Assembly: GCF_037076465.1 (NCBI RefSeq) | Contig: NZ_AP028908.1 | Location: forward strand, 1,798,001-1,862,000 | Origin: Pectobacterium araliae | Lineage (GTDB): Bacteria; Pseudomonadota; Gammaproteobacteria; Enterobacterales; Enterobacteriaceae | Direction: 5' to 3' | Length of the DNA: 64,000 bases | In this document: positions 47,347 through 57,951 of the stretch, piece after piece | How the letters are laid out: each line of letters begins with the position of its first letter | Position numbering within the stretch: position 1 is the first letter of the stretch | Translations under genes and position numbers: made by a program | The notes under the pieces: model-generated | Seen by the model: only the letters and a program-made list of their open reading frames with translations | Told to the model about the DNA's origin: nothing | The model's database searches: none

Positions 47347-48348
47347 TTAGTCCACGTTAGTTAAACGAGCCTTTAACAATGAGGCCTGCAACGTATTCCA
47401 TTCCGCTGGTGTTTCATTGATGATTTCGATCCGGCTATCAATCGGTGCCGCCGATCGGGTTTCTATATGAAGATCGTGTCCCTGACGGTTGACGACGAGC
47501 GTCCCTTCTTTTATACGCATCACCCCTTTAACCCGACTCACGGGGGAAAGGCGGACCCAGTCCAGCAGGGCTGCGGTATCAAACGTGGTTTCAGGGTCGA
47601 ATATCCAACCGCAGGCGTGGTAGCCCTGTCCCTGATTGAGCGAACGTCGCCAAGATTGTCCATCCGGTAGCTTCAGCGCAGCCAGGCCATTTGTGGGCTT
47701 ATGCGAGTGGTGGTGGGTGCCATCTGGCAGTTCGCGCAGACGCTCTTGCGCTGAATGGTGTCGCGGTTGGTCGAGCAGCTGTCTGTCAACGTTTCCCTGA
47801 CTGACATCGATAATTTGCCGACCCTCACCGCTTGCCTGCTGCCACTGCTGCAAAGCAGTCAGATCGTCGGCGGTATAAGTATCACGCTTGTTGGCGATAA
47901 TAATATCAGCGGCGGCAAGTTGATCGCGGAAGTTCTCATTTTCCGTGTAGCGCGTGTCGCTTAACTGACGTGCATCCAGCAGACACAGCGTTGCCTGCAA
48001 TGTCAGCCAAGGCTGGTAGATACCACTTGTCAGCAAGGAAAGAATTTGTTTCGGATGGCCAAGCCCGGTGGGTTCGATGAGCAACCGATGGGGTTTTTTC
48101 TGTTGCAGCAGCATATTCAGGCCAACCTGCATCGGTAAGCCGTTTACGCAGCACATACAGCCGCCGGGAATCTCTTTCAGAACGGCGCCGCTCTCTGCCA
48201 ATAGCGCGCCGTCAATGCCTATTTCGCCGAATTCATTGACCAGCACCGCCCAGACTTCGTCTTCAGGCTTTTGCGACAGAAGATGACGAATCGTGGTGGT
48301 TTTTCCACTACCCAGAAACCCGGTAATCAAATTGACTTTCGTTAGCAT
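47347..48348 (-). CDS. yeiR: Zinc-binding COG0523 GTPase
   Basis: 333 residues. Walker A GFLGSGKTTTIRHLL is at about 11-25 and the CXCC metal motif GGCMCCVNG near 64. A His-rich linker (DGTHHHSHKP) is followed by the CobW C-terminal domain. E. coli YeiR is a Zn-responsive GTPase of the CobW family that inserts or manages metal. It lies 25 bases upstream of lpxT on the same strand. Confidence 0.94.
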   Translation of the reverse strand: MLTKVNLITGFLGSGKTTTIRHLLSQKPEDEVWAVLVNEFGEIGIDGALLAESGAVLKEIPGGCMCCVNGLPMQVGLNMLLQQKKPHRLLIEPTGLGHPKQILSLLTSGIYQPWLTLQATLCLLDARQLSDTRYTENENFRDQLAAADIIIANKRDTYTADDLTALQQWQQASGEGRQIIDVSQGNVDRQLLDQPRHHSAQERLRELPDGTHHHSHKPTNGLAALKLPDGQSWRRSLNQGQGYHACGWIFDPETTFDTAALLDWVRLSPVSRVKGVMRIKEGTLVVNRQGHDLHIETRSAAPIDSRIEIINETPAEWNTLQASLLKARLTNVD

Positions 48349-48433
48349 GTCAGGCTCCTATGCGGGGAGGAGGGACGTGTGCCGGATAGGTCATCCGGCA
48401 ACAAGTATTGTGTGGAAAGCACAAAGTAGAATG

Positions 48434-49006
48434 TTAGTCTGCGCGACCCATATAGCGACGTTCTGGAATATGAATACGGATCTTTTCACCTGCACTCAGG
48501 TATTCTGGAACGGGAATAACCAGACCGGTGCTCATGGTAGCAGGCTTGTTGCGTGAGCTGGCGGACGCACCTTTAATGCCCGGTGCCGTCTCAACAATTT
48601 CCAGATCAACCGTCTGTGGCAGTTCCAGTGCGATGATTTGGCCGTCCCAGCTCAACACCTGAATTCCCGGCATGCCGCCTTCAGGGATGAACAGTAGCTC
48701 TTCTTCTATTTGATCCTTTTTGAAGAGGTACGGGGTGTAGTCTTCATCATCCATAAAGACGTATTCGTCACCGTCAATATAAGAGAAGGTCACTGTGCGG
48801 CGGGTTAGCGTGATGGTGTCGATAATGTCATCACCTTTAAAACGTTCTTCCACTTTCAAACCCGTGCGGACATCAGAAAAACGCATTTTATACAATGTAC
48901 TGGCACCACGGGCGCTGGGGCTTTGGACGTCGATGTCCTTTACCAGCAATAATTTGTCGTTATAGTTAACGACCATTCCGCGTTTAATCTCGTTCGCTCT
49001 TGCCAT
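48434..49006 (-). CDS. yeiP: Elongation factor P-like protein YeiP
   Basis: 190 residues with three OB-like domains ([60 protein letters not shown]). It lacks EF-P's Lys34-type modification loop context but belongs to the EfpL/YeiP group, which relieves ribosome stalling. Divergent from yeiW. Confidence 0.95.
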   Translation of the reverse strand: MARANEIKRGMVVNYNDKLLLVKDIDVQSPSARGASTLYKMRFSDVRTGLKVEERFKGDDIIDTITLTRRTVTFSYIDGDEYVFMDDEDYTPYLFKKDQIEEELLFIPEGGMPGIQVLSWDGQIIALELPQTVDLEIVETAPGIKGASASSRNKPATMSTGLVIPVPEYLSAGEKIRIHIPERRYMGRAD

Positions 49007-49167
49007 AAAAATTACCTGTTATAAGGAGTGTGATTTTTGTGGCGACACGTTACTCGCGCCGAAGAGTTCAGGCAAGCACAAGATATGCGGGCTGATATTG
49101 GTTTTTGGTAGAAGGGCTGTTATGGTGGCGATCTCTATCCTTTGTCAGCCCACCGGAGTGCTTACTG

Positions 49168-49422
49168 ATGGACTGTCGCCCCCATTGCGGTGCTTGCTGC
49201 ATCGCGATATCGATCTCAACGCCGATGCCTGGCCTGCCGAATGGCAAGCCAGCAAACACACCTTGTATCCATCTTGATGATGCGCTGCGCTGCGGGATAT
49301 TCCATTCCCCTCTGCGGCCTGCGGTTTGCGCGGGGTTAAAACCGCGTGCGGATATGTGTTTCAGCCATCGCGACGAGGCAATGATTTACTTGCTCAGGCT
49401 GGAAGCCGACACCGCACCCTAA
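49168..49422 (+). CDS. yeiW: YkgJ/YeiW-family cysteine cluster protein
   Basis: 84 residues from ATG 49168 (GGAG ten bases upstream; the frame is open from 49105). The Cys pattern [13 protein letters not shown] ... PCIHLDD ... RCGIF ... AVCAGLKP fits the UPF0153 cysteine cluster, probably a metal site. It lies between yeiP and setB as in E. coli. Confidence 0.88.
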   Translation: MDCRPHCGACCIAISISTPMPGLPNGKPANTPCIHLDDALRCGIFHSPLRPAVCAGLKPRADMCFSHRDEAMIYLLRLEADTAP

Positions 49423-49432
49423 ATTGTGGCGG

Positions 49433-50611
49433 TCAGACATCTTTGATGCGCCACATACAATAGATGGAGCCAACGATCATTAGCAGCGCGAAGAAGAACA
49501 CGGCATGATAGCTCCAGATTTCCGCAACGATCCCGGCCAGCGAACCGGAGATGATCCAGCCAACGCGCGTGGTATTGGTAAATAACGTCGTCGCCGCACC
49601 GGCCTGCCCAGGCATTAAATCCTGAAAATAGAGCATGCCGATTCCAGCCAGAATACCGATGAAAATGGCGTTCAGCACCTGTAACGCCAGCAGCGCGATT
49701 TCACCATTCAGAAACAGTAGACCGCCGAAGAACAGTAAACCGGAGGCGACGGCAAGCCGCATCAGGAAGCGTTTTCCGAAGCGTTTGGCAACGTAGCCTG
49801 CGATCAGCATCACCGGAATTTCCAGCCCAGCTGCGACCCCCATCATGATACCCGCCAACTTTTCCGGCAGATGCAGTTCATGCACCAGATACAGCGGCAT
49901 ATTAATGAGGTAAATGCCGTTGCAAGTCCACATCAAGGTACACGCCACGAATAGCAAGAGCGTATCACGGCGGTTGCGGCGCGGTGATTCCAGTGTGGAA
50001 GTGGTCTTTTCCACCGCTTTGGGCATGGAAGGCAGAAAGAGTTTGACCAGAATGCCGCACAAGATAAAGACGACCGCGGCGGTCAGATACATCGTCGTGA
50101 AGCTGAATCCCAGTGCCAGCGCAAAGGCGATGGGCGGGCCGACAACCCAGGCGAGAGAAATTTGCGCGCGGAGGATGGAGCTGAACATCGCTGCCTCACG
50201 GCCAGTTTTATCCGCGTGCTCCCGCGCCAGCGCAAAAAGCTGTGGATTTGCCGTCGAGCCAAAGCTGCTCAGTAACACGCCGATAAAGAGCAGAATAAAG
50301 TAGTTTCGGTTCCACGCAAACAGCAGGCAGGCGAGTGCGCCCAGCAGGCAGCAGACGAAGATCAGCGATTTGCGATCGCCTTGACGATCCGAGCGCGTGG
50401 CCAGTATTTGGCTGACGATAATGCCGATAACCGCACTACCAGTATAAAACATGCCAACAAGGAAAGGACGAGCCTGCACTTCGCTAGAAAGAAAAAGGCT
50501 GAGTGTAGGAAGTTGTAGGGCTCCTGCCGTTCCAGTCAGAAAGGCGATAACCAAAAATGCTGACGATGTCAGGTCAAGCGGGCGTCGTGTTGTATTTGCA
50601 GGAGTGAACAT
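49433..50611 (-). CDS. setB: Sugar efflux transporter, MFS
   Basis: 392 residues with twelve spans, SET family (FLTGTAGALQLPTLSLFLSS, VGMFYTGSAVIGIIVSQILA, MLYFQDLMPGQAGAATTLFT). SetB exports lactose, glucose and related sugars and also interacts with chromosome segregation in E. coli. It is divergent from the fru operon with Cra-type operators between. Confidence 0.92.
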   Translation of the reverse strand: MFTPANTTRRPLDLTSSAFLVIAFLTGTAGALQLPTLSLFLSSEVQARPFLVGMFYTGSAVIGIIVSQILATRSDRQGDRKSLIFVCCLLGALACLLFAWNRNYFILLFIGVLLSSFGSTANPQLFALAREHADKTGREAAMFSSILRAQISLAWVVGPPIAFALALGFSFTTMYLTAAVVFILCGILVKLFLPSMPKAVEKTTSTLESPRRNRRDTLLLFVACTLMWTCNGIYLINMPLYLVHELHLPEKLAGIMMGVAAGLEIPVMLIAGYVAKRFGKRFLMRLAVASGLLFFGGLLFLNGEIALLALQVLNAIFIGILAGIGMLYFQDLMPGQAGAATTLFTNTTRVGWIISGSLAGIVAEIWSYHAVFFFALLMIVGSIYCMWRIKDV

Positions 50612-50843
50612 AAATTGATAGCGCTTGGAAAATAGGCAGAGGCTGTCGAGCGCGACAGTCTACTCGCGTTTATAATGAAACCGAAATCTTGTTTCATTAT
50701 TTTTCGTCAGCATGGCTTCAGCCATTTGATGATTTTTGTTGGCGGGCAGCAAGCCATTCACGTTAAAATGTGCGTTATGTCAAAATTTTGTTACGTCAGC
50801 AACGTAGAAAGCTTGCATAAATGGTGTAATAGAATGAGACTTT

Positions 50844-50855
50844 TGAAACGTTTCA
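50844..50855. promoter_or_regulatory. Cra (FruR) operator 1 upstream of fruB
   Basis: The perfect palindrome TGAAACGTTTCA matches the Cra consensus. E. coli fruBKA has two Cra sites in the same place, and fructose-1-phosphate relieves repression. Confidence 0.88.
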
Positions 50856-50909
50856 GCGGAGTTTTTTTGAAACGCCCCAATAATCGACACATTTTTTTCT
50901 CATAAAAGC

Positions 50910-50921
50910 TGAAACGATTCA
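50910..50921. promoter_or_regulatory. Cra (FruR) operator 2 upstream of fruB
   Basis: TGAAACGATTCA, a one-mismatch Cra site 24 bases before the fruB start. A further half-site, TGAAACG, lies at about 50868. Confidence 0.85.
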
Positions 50922-50944
50922 ACTTTCAGCAAGAGAGGAGAGCC

Positions 50945-52078
50945 ATGTTCCAGTTGTCACAGCAAGATATTCATTTAGGCGCAGCGGCCAGTAATAAGCA
51001 GGAAGCTATCCAGCTTGTTGCTTCAGCACTGACCGAGGCCGGGTGCGTTAACGCAGGGTATGTCGACGGCATGCTACAGCGCGAACAGCAAACATCTACC
51101 TATTTGGGAAGCGGCATTGCTATCCCTCACGGCACCACCGATACCCGCGATCTGGTATTGAAGACCGGGGTTCAAGTATTTCAGTTTCCTCAAGGTATCA
51201 CCTGGGGTGAAGATCAAACCGCCTATGTGGTGTTAGGTATTGCAGCCCGCTCTGACGAACATTTGGCTTTGCTGCGTCAGCTGACTCACGTCCTGAGCGA
51301 CGATCGCGTAGCGGCACGTCTGGCAAGTACAACTTCGGCAGAAGAACTGCGTAGCCTGCTGATGGGCGAACGACAACTGGCGGAGTTCCGCTTTGACACC
51401 TCGCTGATTGCACTGGATGTGGCGACCGACAATCTGTTGACACTTCAGGCGCTGAACGCGGGTCGTCTTCAACAGGTCGGCGCCGCAGATGCCAGCTTCG
51501 TCAGCACCGCGGTCAGTAATAAGCCGCTGAATCTCGGGCAAGGTGTGTGGTTCAGCGATAGCGCTGTCGGTAATCTCAGCAGCGCGGCTGCGGTGGCGCG
51601 CCCGGCAGCACCTTTCAGCATTGACGGTGAAAACGTAGCCTTGTTGGTAACGGTTGCGGCGGCTGACGATCAGGCTTTTGCTCCAATCAATTACCTGAGC
51701 AACCTGCTGATTGCGCAAAAAGCGGAACGTCTGCTGACGGCTGATGCACCGACGCTGCTGGCACTTTTGACCAGCGACGGACCGGAAGAGAGCGAAGTGC
51801 TGACGGCGGAATTTACCATCCGTAACGAACACGGCCTGCATGCCCGTCCGGGCACCATGCTGGTGAACGTGATCAAACAGTTCACCAGTGAAATTACGGT
51901 GACCAATCTGGATGGCACAGGCAAACCGGCAAATGGCCGCAGCCTGATGAAAGTCGTCGCGCTGGGCGTGAAGAAAGGTCACAAACTGCGTTTCACCGCC
52001 AGCGGTAGCGATGCGGAGCAAGCACTGGCCGCGATTGGCGAGGCGATTACGTCCGGTTTGGGCGAGGGGGCAGCATGA
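50945..52078 (+). CDS. fruB: Fructose PTS EIIA-HPr fusion (FPr)
   Basis: 377 residues. The N-terminal EIIA-Fru domain has the phospho-His motif [10 protein letters not shown] near 60, then a linker domain, and the C-terminal HPr-like domain has [12 protein letters not shown] (His near 299). It passes phosphate to FruA during fructose uptake. AGAGGAG precedes ATG 50945. The stop overlaps the fruK start by four bases. Confidence 0.97.
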   Translation: MFQLSQQDIHLGAAASNKQEAIQLVASALTEAGCVNAGYVDGMLQREQQTSTYLGSGIAIPHGTTDTRDLVLKTGVQVFQFPQGITWGEDQTAYVVLGIAARSDEHLALLRQLTHVLSDDRVAARLASTTSAEELRSLLMGERQLAEFRFDTSLIALDVATDNLLTLQALNAGRLQQVGAADASFVSTAVSNKPLNLGQGVWFSDSAVGNLSSAAAVARPAAPFSIDGENVALLVTVAAADDQAFAPINYLSNLLIAQKAERLLTADAPTLLALLTSDGPEESEVLTAEFTIRNEHGLHARPGTMLVNVIKQFTSEITVTNLDGTGKPANGRSLMKVVALGVKKGHKLRFTASGSDAEQALAAIGEAITSGLGEGAA

Positions 52079-53013
52079 GCAGGAGAGTAGCCACAATCAC
52101 CCTGAATCCAGCTTACGATCTGGTTGGCTATTGCCCGGAAGTTGAGAAAGGCGAAGTCAATCTGGTTCAGACAGCGGGTCTGCACGCCGCAGGCAAAGGT
52201 ATCAACGTTGCCAAGGTACTGAAAGACCTCGGGATTGATGTCACGGTAGGTGGCTTTCTGGGTAAAGACAATCAGGATGGTTTTCAGCAATTGTTCAGCG
52301 AGCTGGGCATTGCCAACCGTTTTCAGGTTGTGCCAGGACGTACGCGCATTAATGTCAAATTAACCGAAAAAGAGGGTGACGTAACCGACTTCAACTTTTC
52401 CGGTTTTGAAGTGACGCAGCAGGACTGGCAGCGTTTCGTCAATGATTCGCTGAGCTGGCTGGGGCAGTTCGACATGGTCGCGGTGAGCGGCAGTCTGCCT
52501 GCTGGCGTCGATCCTGATGCGTTTACCGACTGGATGTCGCGTCTGCGCACGCAGTGTCCTTGCATTATTTTCGACAGCAGCCGTGAAGCGCTGGTGGCGG
52601 GACTGAAGGCCTCTCCTTGGTTGGTGAAACCAAACCGCCGGGAGCTGGAAATATGGGCTGGGCGTAAATTACCGACGCTGGCTGATGTGGTGGATGCCGC
52701 CCACGCGCTGCGTGAGCAAGGTATCGCGCATGTTGTGATCTCACTGGGTGCAGAAGGCGCACTGTGGGTGAATGCATCCGGTGCGTGGCTTGCTAAACCA
52801 CCGGCCTGTGATGTGGTAAGTACGGTAGGGGCGGGCGACTCCATGGTTGGGGGGTTGATTTATGGCTTATTAATGCGTGAGTCCAGTGAGCACACTCTGC
52901 GTTTGGCGACGGCGGTTTCAGCGCTGGCCGTTAGCCAAAGTAATGTTGGTATTACCGATCGTCCTCAGTTGGCCGCAATGATGGCGCGTGTCGACCTGAA
53001 ACCCTTTAACTGA
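52075..53013 (+). CDS. fruK: 1-phosphofructokinase
   Basis: 312 residues, PfkB family. Both signatures are seen: [20 protein letters not shown] (about 38-57) and [16 protein letters not shown] (about 249-264, catalytic Asp in GAGDS). It converts fructose-1-phosphate to fructose-1,6-bisphosphate. Coupled to fruB by overlap. Confidence 0.97.
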   Translation: MSRRVATITLNPAYDLVGYCPEVEKGEVNLVQTAGLHAAGKGINVAKVLKDLGIDVTVGGFLGKDNQDGFQQLFSELGIANRFQVVPGRTRINVKLTEKEGDVTDFNFSGFEVTQQDWQRFVNDSLSWLGQFDMVAVSGSLPAGVDPDAFTDWMSRLRTQCPCIIFDSSREALVAGLKASPWLVKPNRRELEIWAGRKLPTLADVVDAAHALREQGIAHVVISLGAEGALWVNASGAWLAKPPACDVVSTVGAGDSMVGGLIYGLLMRESSEHTLRLATAVSALAVSQSNVGITDRPQLAAMMARVDLKPFN

Positions 53014-53031
53014 TACAGCAGGAGACAAACA

Positions 53032-54723
53032 ATGAAAACGCTGCTGATTTTGGATAAATCACTGGGCCTGGCGAGAAGCCGACTGGTGAAGAACCTACTC
53101 GGCGCTGCCGCTGCGAAAGCAGGGGTGACGTTTACAGAACACGCTAACGACGCTGAACTGGCGATCGTTCTGGGGGCGTCCGCTGCGGCGGATAGCGCAC
53201 TGAATGGCAAGCAGGTTTATGTCGGTGATATCGAACTGGCTGTTTCACAGCCGGAAGCCTTTTTGGCGAAAGCGCAGGCAGAGGCAACAACCTATCAGGC
53301 CGCGGCGTCAGCTTCCGTTCAGCAACCCCTTACTGCCAAGCGCATTGTTGCCGTAACGGCGTGCCCGACAGGCGTCGCACACACGTTTATGGCGGCAGAA
53401 GCGATTGAAAGCGAAGCCAAAAAACGTGGCTGGTGGGTTAAAGTGGAAACGCGCGGCTCCGTTGGCGCGGGCAATGCGATTACCCCAGAAGAAGTGGAGC
53501 AGGCCGATCTGGTGATCGTCGCTGCGGATATTGAAGTCGATCTGGCGAAGTTTGCTGGCAAGAAGATGTATCGCACGTCAACGGGGCTGGCACTGAAGAA
53601 GACGGCGCAGGAGTTAGATAAAGCACAGGCTGAAGCCAAAGTGTATCAGCCATCTGGGCAAACCAGCGCGTCAAGCGCGAGCGAGTCTGGTCAGAAAGGC
53701 GGGGCAGGCCCGTATCGCCACCTGTTGACCGGCGTGTCTTACATGCTGCCGATGGTGGTTGCAGGTGGTCTATGTATCGCGCTGTCGTTTGTCTTTGGTA
53801 TTGAAGCCTTTAAACAGGAAGGTACGCTGGCAGCGGCGCTGATGAAAATCGGTGGCGGTTCAGCCTTTGCGCTGATGGTGCCCGTGCTGGCGGGTTATAT
53901 CGCGTTCTCCATTGCGGATCGTCCGGGCTTAACGCCGGGTCTGGTTGGCGGGATGTTGGCGGTAAGTACGGGGGCGGGGTTCCTCGGTGGGATTATTGCC
54001 GGTTTCCTGGCGGGTTATATTGCCAGAGCGATCAACAATAAGCTGATTCTGCCGCAAAGTTTGACGGCGCTAAAACCGATCCTCATTATTCCGCTGTTCG
54101 CTACGTTGATCACGGGCCTTATCATGATTTACGTCGTTGGTACGCCAGTGGCGAAAATCCTGACTGGCCTGACAAGCTGGCTGCAATCCATGGGCACGGC
54201 GAATGCGGTGATTCTGGGTGCGATTCTGGGTGCGATGATGTGTACGGACATGGGCGGGCCGGTTAATAAGGTGGCTTACGTTTTCGGTACGACCTTGCTC
54301 AGTAGCCAGATTTACGCGCCGATGGCTGCCGTGATGGCAGCCGGTATGGTGCCACCGTTGGCGATGGGTCTGGCAACCGTACTGGCAAGTAAAAAATTCA
54401 ACCCGACCGAGCGAGAAGGGGGGAAAGCGGCGTTTGTTCTGGGTCTGTGCTTCATCTCTGAAGGGGCGATTCCTTACGCGGCGCGTGACCCAATGCGCGT
54501 TCTGCCTTGCTGCATCGTCGGTGGCGCACTGACTGGTGCATTGTCGATGGCGGTGGGCGCTAAGCTGATGGCACCACACGGTGGTCTGTTCGTCCTGTTG
54601 ATTCCAGGCGCAATTACCCCAGTTATCGGTTATCTGTTAGCGATTATTGCGGGAACGGTGGTAGCTGGCGTGCTGTACGCGCTGCTGAAACGTTCTGATG
54701 AACAACTGGCGAAAGTTGCATAA
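53032..54723 (+). CDS. fruA: Fructose PTS EIIBC
   Basis: 563 residues. A degenerate N-terminal EIIB' domain, the active EIIB with TACPTGVAHTFMAAEA (phosphocysteine near 107) and the EIIC membrane domain (MLPMVVAGGLCIALSFVFGI onward, ten or so spans). It imports and phosphorylates fructose to fructose-1-phosphate. Last gene of fruBKA. Confidence 0.97.
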   Translation: MKTLLILDKSLGLARSRLVKNLLGAAAAKAGVTFTEHANDAELAIVLGASAAADSALNGKQVYVGDIELAVSQPEAFLAKAQAEATTYQAAASASVQQPLTAKRIVAVTACPTGVAHTFMAAEAIESEAKKRGWWVKVETRGSVGAGNAITPEEVEQADLVIVAADIEVDLAKFAGKKMYRTSTGLALKKTAQELDKAQAEAKVYQPSGQTSASSASESGQKGGAGPYRHLLTGVSYMLPMVVAGGLCIALSFVFGIEAFKQEGTLAAALMKIGGGSAFALMVPVLAGYIAFSIADRPGLTPGLVGGMLAVSTGAGFLGGIIAGFLAGYIARAINNKLILPQSLTALKPILIIPLFATLITGLIMIYVVGTPVAKILTGLTSWLQSMGTANAVILGAILGAMMCTDMGGPVNKVAYVFGTTLLSSQIYAPMAAVMAAGMVPPLAMGLATVLASKKFNPTEREGGKAAFVLGLCFISEGAIPYAARDPMRVLPCCIVGGALTGALSMAVGAKLMAPHGGLFVLLIPGAITPVIGYLLAIIAGTVVAGVLYALLKRSDEQLAKVA

Positions 54724-54780
54724 GTCTGATTATCGTCATGAATAAAAAGTAATGCCATAACACAAGGATGTGGATGAGAT

Positions 54781-54809
54781 AGCGCCAGTTGGGTAAACCA
54801 ACTGGCGCT
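54781..54809. terminator. Bidirectional terminator between fruA and nfo
   Basis: Twelve-base perfect stem AGCGCCAGTTGG/CCAACTGGCGCT with a five-base loop, followed by a run of T on the plus strand. Confidence 0.92.
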
Positions 54810-54837
54810 TTTTACTATTATGGCGTCAAACCGCTAA

Positions 54838-55683
54838 TCAGCACTGCGCTTCTGACTTAAGCCAGGCGATTTCGTCGGCCCAGATATCGGGATTGATCGT
54901 TTCCAGAATCATCGGGATACCGTCAAAACGGGGATCTTTCATGATGTAGCTGAAGGCGGTTTTGCCGATATTACCTTCTCCCAGACTATGATGGCGGTCA
55001 ACGCGACTAGCGAACGCACTTTTCGCATCATTCAAATGCATGCCGCGCAGATAGCGGAACCCAACAATGCGGTCGAATTCAGCAAGGGTCGCTTCGCAAT
55101 CCGTTTCTGTCCGCAGGTCATAGCCACCCGCGAAGGCGTGGCAGGTATCGATACAGACGCCAACGCGGCTTTTATCTTCTACGCCGTCGATGATGGCTGC
55201 CAGATGCTCAAAGCGGAACCCCAAATTACTGCCTTGCCCGGCGGTATTCTCAATCACGGCGGTGACGCCAACGGTTTCCGCCAGCGCGATGTTGATGGAC
55301 TCGGCGATACGAGCCAGACAGTCCGCTTCTTCGATCTGTTTCAGATGGCTGCCGGGGTGAAAATTCAGCAGGCTCAGCCCAAGCTGCTGGCAACGAGACA
55401 TTTCATCAATAAACGCGATGCGTGACTTCTCTAGCGCCTCGGTGTCCGGGTGACCCAAATTAATCAGATAGCTGTCGTGGGGCAGAATCTGTGCTGGCGT
55501 ATAGGCGTATTGCTCACAGGCGGCTTTAAAACGGTCAATCATCTCTGTGCTGAGCGGCGCTGCCTGCCATTGGCGCTGATTCTTGGTAAATAACGCGAAA
55601 GCCGTCGCCTTTATCTCATGTGCCCGAATCACGGCCTGATCGACACCGCCTGCTGCGCTAACGTGCGCCCCGATGTATTTCAT
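54838..55683 (-). CDS. nfo: Endonuclease IV
   Basis: 281 residues, AP endonuclease family 2. Metal-binding signatures are seen: [33 protein letters not shown] and [14 protein letters not shown]. It repairs abasic sites and 3' blocks and is SoxRS-controlled in E. coli. ATG 55683 (MKYIGAHVS) has AGGAGA upstream. An upstream in-frame start at 55710 is not favoured. Confidence 0.96.
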   Translation of the reverse strand: MKYIGAHVSAAGGVDQAVIRAHEIKATAFALFTKNQRQWQAAPLSTEMIDRFKAACEQYAYTPAQILPHDSYLINLGHPDTEALEKSRIAFIDEMSRCQQLGLSLLNFHPGSHLKQIEEADCLARIAESINIALAETVGVTAVIENTAGQGSNLGFRFEHLAAIIDGVEDKSRVGVCIDTCHAFAGGYDLRTETDCEATLAEFDRIVGFRYLRGMHLNDAKSAFASRVDRHHSLGEGNIGKTAFSYIMKDPRFDGIPMILETINPDIWADEIAWLKSEAQC

Positions 55684-55751
55684 GTTGGTCTCCTCTGGTA
55701 ACGGGGACATTATGCAGGTTAATGAGACGTTAACAGGTAAATAATTTATCG

Positions 55752-56825
55752 TTAGCCTAATAAATGCGTGAAGAACAGATTGATGCCTGCACCGCCAACG
55801 ATCAGCCAGAGAAACAGAATAAGTGCCAACAGCAGTGGTTTTGCGCCTGCCTGACAGATAGCGCTGAATCGGGTTGTGAGCCCTAGTGCAACCATCGCCA
55901 TGGTCAACAGCACATTATCGAGTTGCACTAGCTGTGTGACGAGTGCTGGAGGCAATAGCTGGAAAGAATTGAAGGCGGCTATGGCAATAAACCCCAGTGC
56001 AAACCATGGGAACATCAGTGGAATAGTCGTTTCAGCGTCATTTTTTTGTGCCGTTTTTTTCAGATAAAATCCAAGAATGAGAAGGAAAGGAGCCAGCATC
56101 ATCACGCGCAGCATTTTGCTGATGACGGCGATGTTCTCCGTTGCACCATCAATGGCATGTCCGGCGGCAACAACCTGAGCGACTTCGTGTATCGTTGAGC
56201 CAAAGTACAGGCCGACGATCTGTGGCGTGGCGTCAATCCACTGATGATCGAGATTGAGCTGATAAAGCCACGGGTACAAAAACATCGCCGTCGTACCGAA
56301 AATCACCACGGTGGACACCGCGACGGCAATCGCATTGCTGGACGCTTTGACAACGGGGACTGTTGCCATGATCGCCGCCGCACCGCAGATGCTGCTGCCC
56401 GCACCGATGAGAATCACGGTTTCGTTGTCGACTTTCAGCCAGCGCTTGCCTATCCAGCAGGCGAGTAGAAACGTCAACGTGACGACGGTAAGATCGACCG
56501 CGACACCGGTAACACCCACGGCAGCAACTTGCTGCAAGCTGAGACGAAAACCATAAAGTATGATACCCCAGCGCAGTAAATGCTGTTTCGCCCACTGTAC
56601 GCCTGGGTCGCACAAAGGTTGAAGACGCGGATAAACGCTATTTCCCAGCACGATCCCAATCAGGATCGCCAATGTCAGTGAGCCGAGTCCCCAATGGGCG
56701 ACTTTCGGAATATTTGTCAGCCAGAGGAGCGAAAAAGTTATTAAACTGATTAACAGCAGGCCGGGGAATCGTCGTTTTGCACCATCGGGTGGTGCTATCG
56801 TGGGTAATACCGCAGGAAGATCCAT
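55752..56825 (-). CDS. yeiH: YeiH-family putative sulfate exporter
   Basis: 357 residues (UPF0324) with about ten spans, e.g. [40 protein letters not shown] and the conserved [13 protein letters not shown]. The start ATG 56825 is preferred to the upstream frame (56954) because the extension lies in the divergent yeiE promoter. The role is not firmly established. YeiE activates it in enterics. Confidence 0.9.
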   Translation of the reverse strand: MDLPAVLPTIAPPDGAKRRFPGLLLISLITFSLLWLTNIPKVAHWGLGSLTLAILIGIVLGNSVYPRLQPLCDPGVQWAKQHLLRWGIILYGFRLSLQQVAAVGVTGVAVDLTVVTLTFLLACWIGKRWLKVDNETVILIGAGSSICGAAAIMATVPVVKASSNAIAVAVSTVVIFGTTAMFLYPWLYQLNLDHQWIDATPQIVGLYFGSTIHEVAQVVAAGHAIDGATENIAVISKMLRVMMLAPFLLILGFYLKKTAQKNDAETTIPLMFPWFALGFIAIAAFNSFQLLPPALVTQLVQLDNVLLTMAMVALGLTTRFSAICQAGAKPLLLALILFLWLIVGGAGINLFFTHLLG

Positions 56826-56943
56826 GGGTTTGCTGCCTATTCTGACCGTACCGAATTGAGAAGCCAGCTTATAATCCACAAGATTAAAAGAGAAATTGAT
56901 TATATATTTATAACCTATAGATATTTCAGATAAAGAGCGCACT

Positions 56944-57816
56944 ATGCATATCACGTTACGTCAACTGGAAGTCTTTGCCGAAGTTCTGAAAAGTGGTTCA
57001 ACAACGCAAGCCTCCGTTGTACTCGCCCTTTCTCAATCGGCTGTCAGCGCTGCTTTGGCCGATTTAGAAGGGCAATTGGGCGTTCAACTCTTCGATCGCG
57101 TGGGTAAACGGCTGGTGGTTAATGAACATGGCCGCCTGCTTTATCCTAAGGCGCTGGCGCTACTTGAACAGTCGATCGAGATTGAACAACTCTTCCGGCG
57201 TGACAATGGGGCGCTGCGTATTTATGCCAGCAGTACCATTGGGAACTATTTATTGCCTGCGATGATTGCCCGCTATCGTCATGACTATCCTGACATTCCG
57301 CTTGAACTGCATGTCGGCAATACCCAAGATGTCATTACTCGTGTGTCTGAATTCAGTGTCGATTTGGGTTTGATTGAAGGGCCTTGCCATCATCCTGATT
57401 TGATTACTCAACCCTGGTTGGAAGATGAGCTGGTGGTATTTTGTTCTCCTGAGCATCCACTCAGTCGGGGCGCGGTATCATTAGCCGCGCTGGCGGACGC
57501 ACACTGGATCTTACGTGAACGCGGCTCGGGCACACGCGAAGTGCTGGATCATTTGCTGCTAACGCACCTGTCGCATTTTCATCTGGTGATGGAACTGGGC
57601 AATTCAGAGGCGATTAAACATGCGGTACGCCACGGGATTGGCATCAGCTGTCTGTCACGGCATGTGATTGCTGATCAACTGGCGGTAGGCTCGCTGGTAG
57701 AATTGAAAGTGCCATTGCCTAAGCTCACGCGTACCTTGTATCTGGTGCACCATCGGCAGAAACATCTTTCAAATGTGTTGCGGCGTTTCCTGAGTTATTG
57801 CTGTGAAACGGTATAG
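56944..57816 (+). CDS. yeiE: LysR-family regulator YeiE
   Basis: 290 residues. N-terminal winged helix ([40 protein letters not shown]) and a substrate-binding domain. YeiE homologs control yeiH and, in some enterics, sulfite- and iron-related genes. It is divergent from yeiH (118 bases from its preferred start). Confidence 0.93.
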   Translation: MHITLRQLEVFAEVLKSGSTTQASVVLALSQSAVSAALADLEGQLGVQLFDRVGKRLVVNEHGRLLYPKALALLEQSIEIEQLFRRDNGALRIYASSTIGNYLLPAMIARYRHDYPDIPLELHVGNTQDVITRVSEFSVDLGLIEGPCHHPDLITQPWLEDELVVFCSPEHPLSRGAVSLAALADAHWILRERGSGTREVLDHLLLTHLSHFHLVMELGNSEAIKHAVRHGIGISCLSRHVIADQLAVGSLVELKVPLPKLTRTLYLVHHRQKHLSNVLRRFLSYCCETV

Positions 57817-57951
57817 CGGGACTATTTTTTTCTGCTAATAATCGGACGTGAGTTATTAAGCTCTCTTATAACTCGACGATCTTAACTATTCAGAGCAGGG
57901 CTATTTGCTACAATCCCGCCTCGATTTTTAGCACGAGCATGCAGGATAACA

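Noticed and set aside
57817..57951. A lysine riboswitch before lysP
   Set aside because: The leader is too short (135 bases) and shows no lysine-riboswitch-like folding. Enteric lysP is not known to use one.
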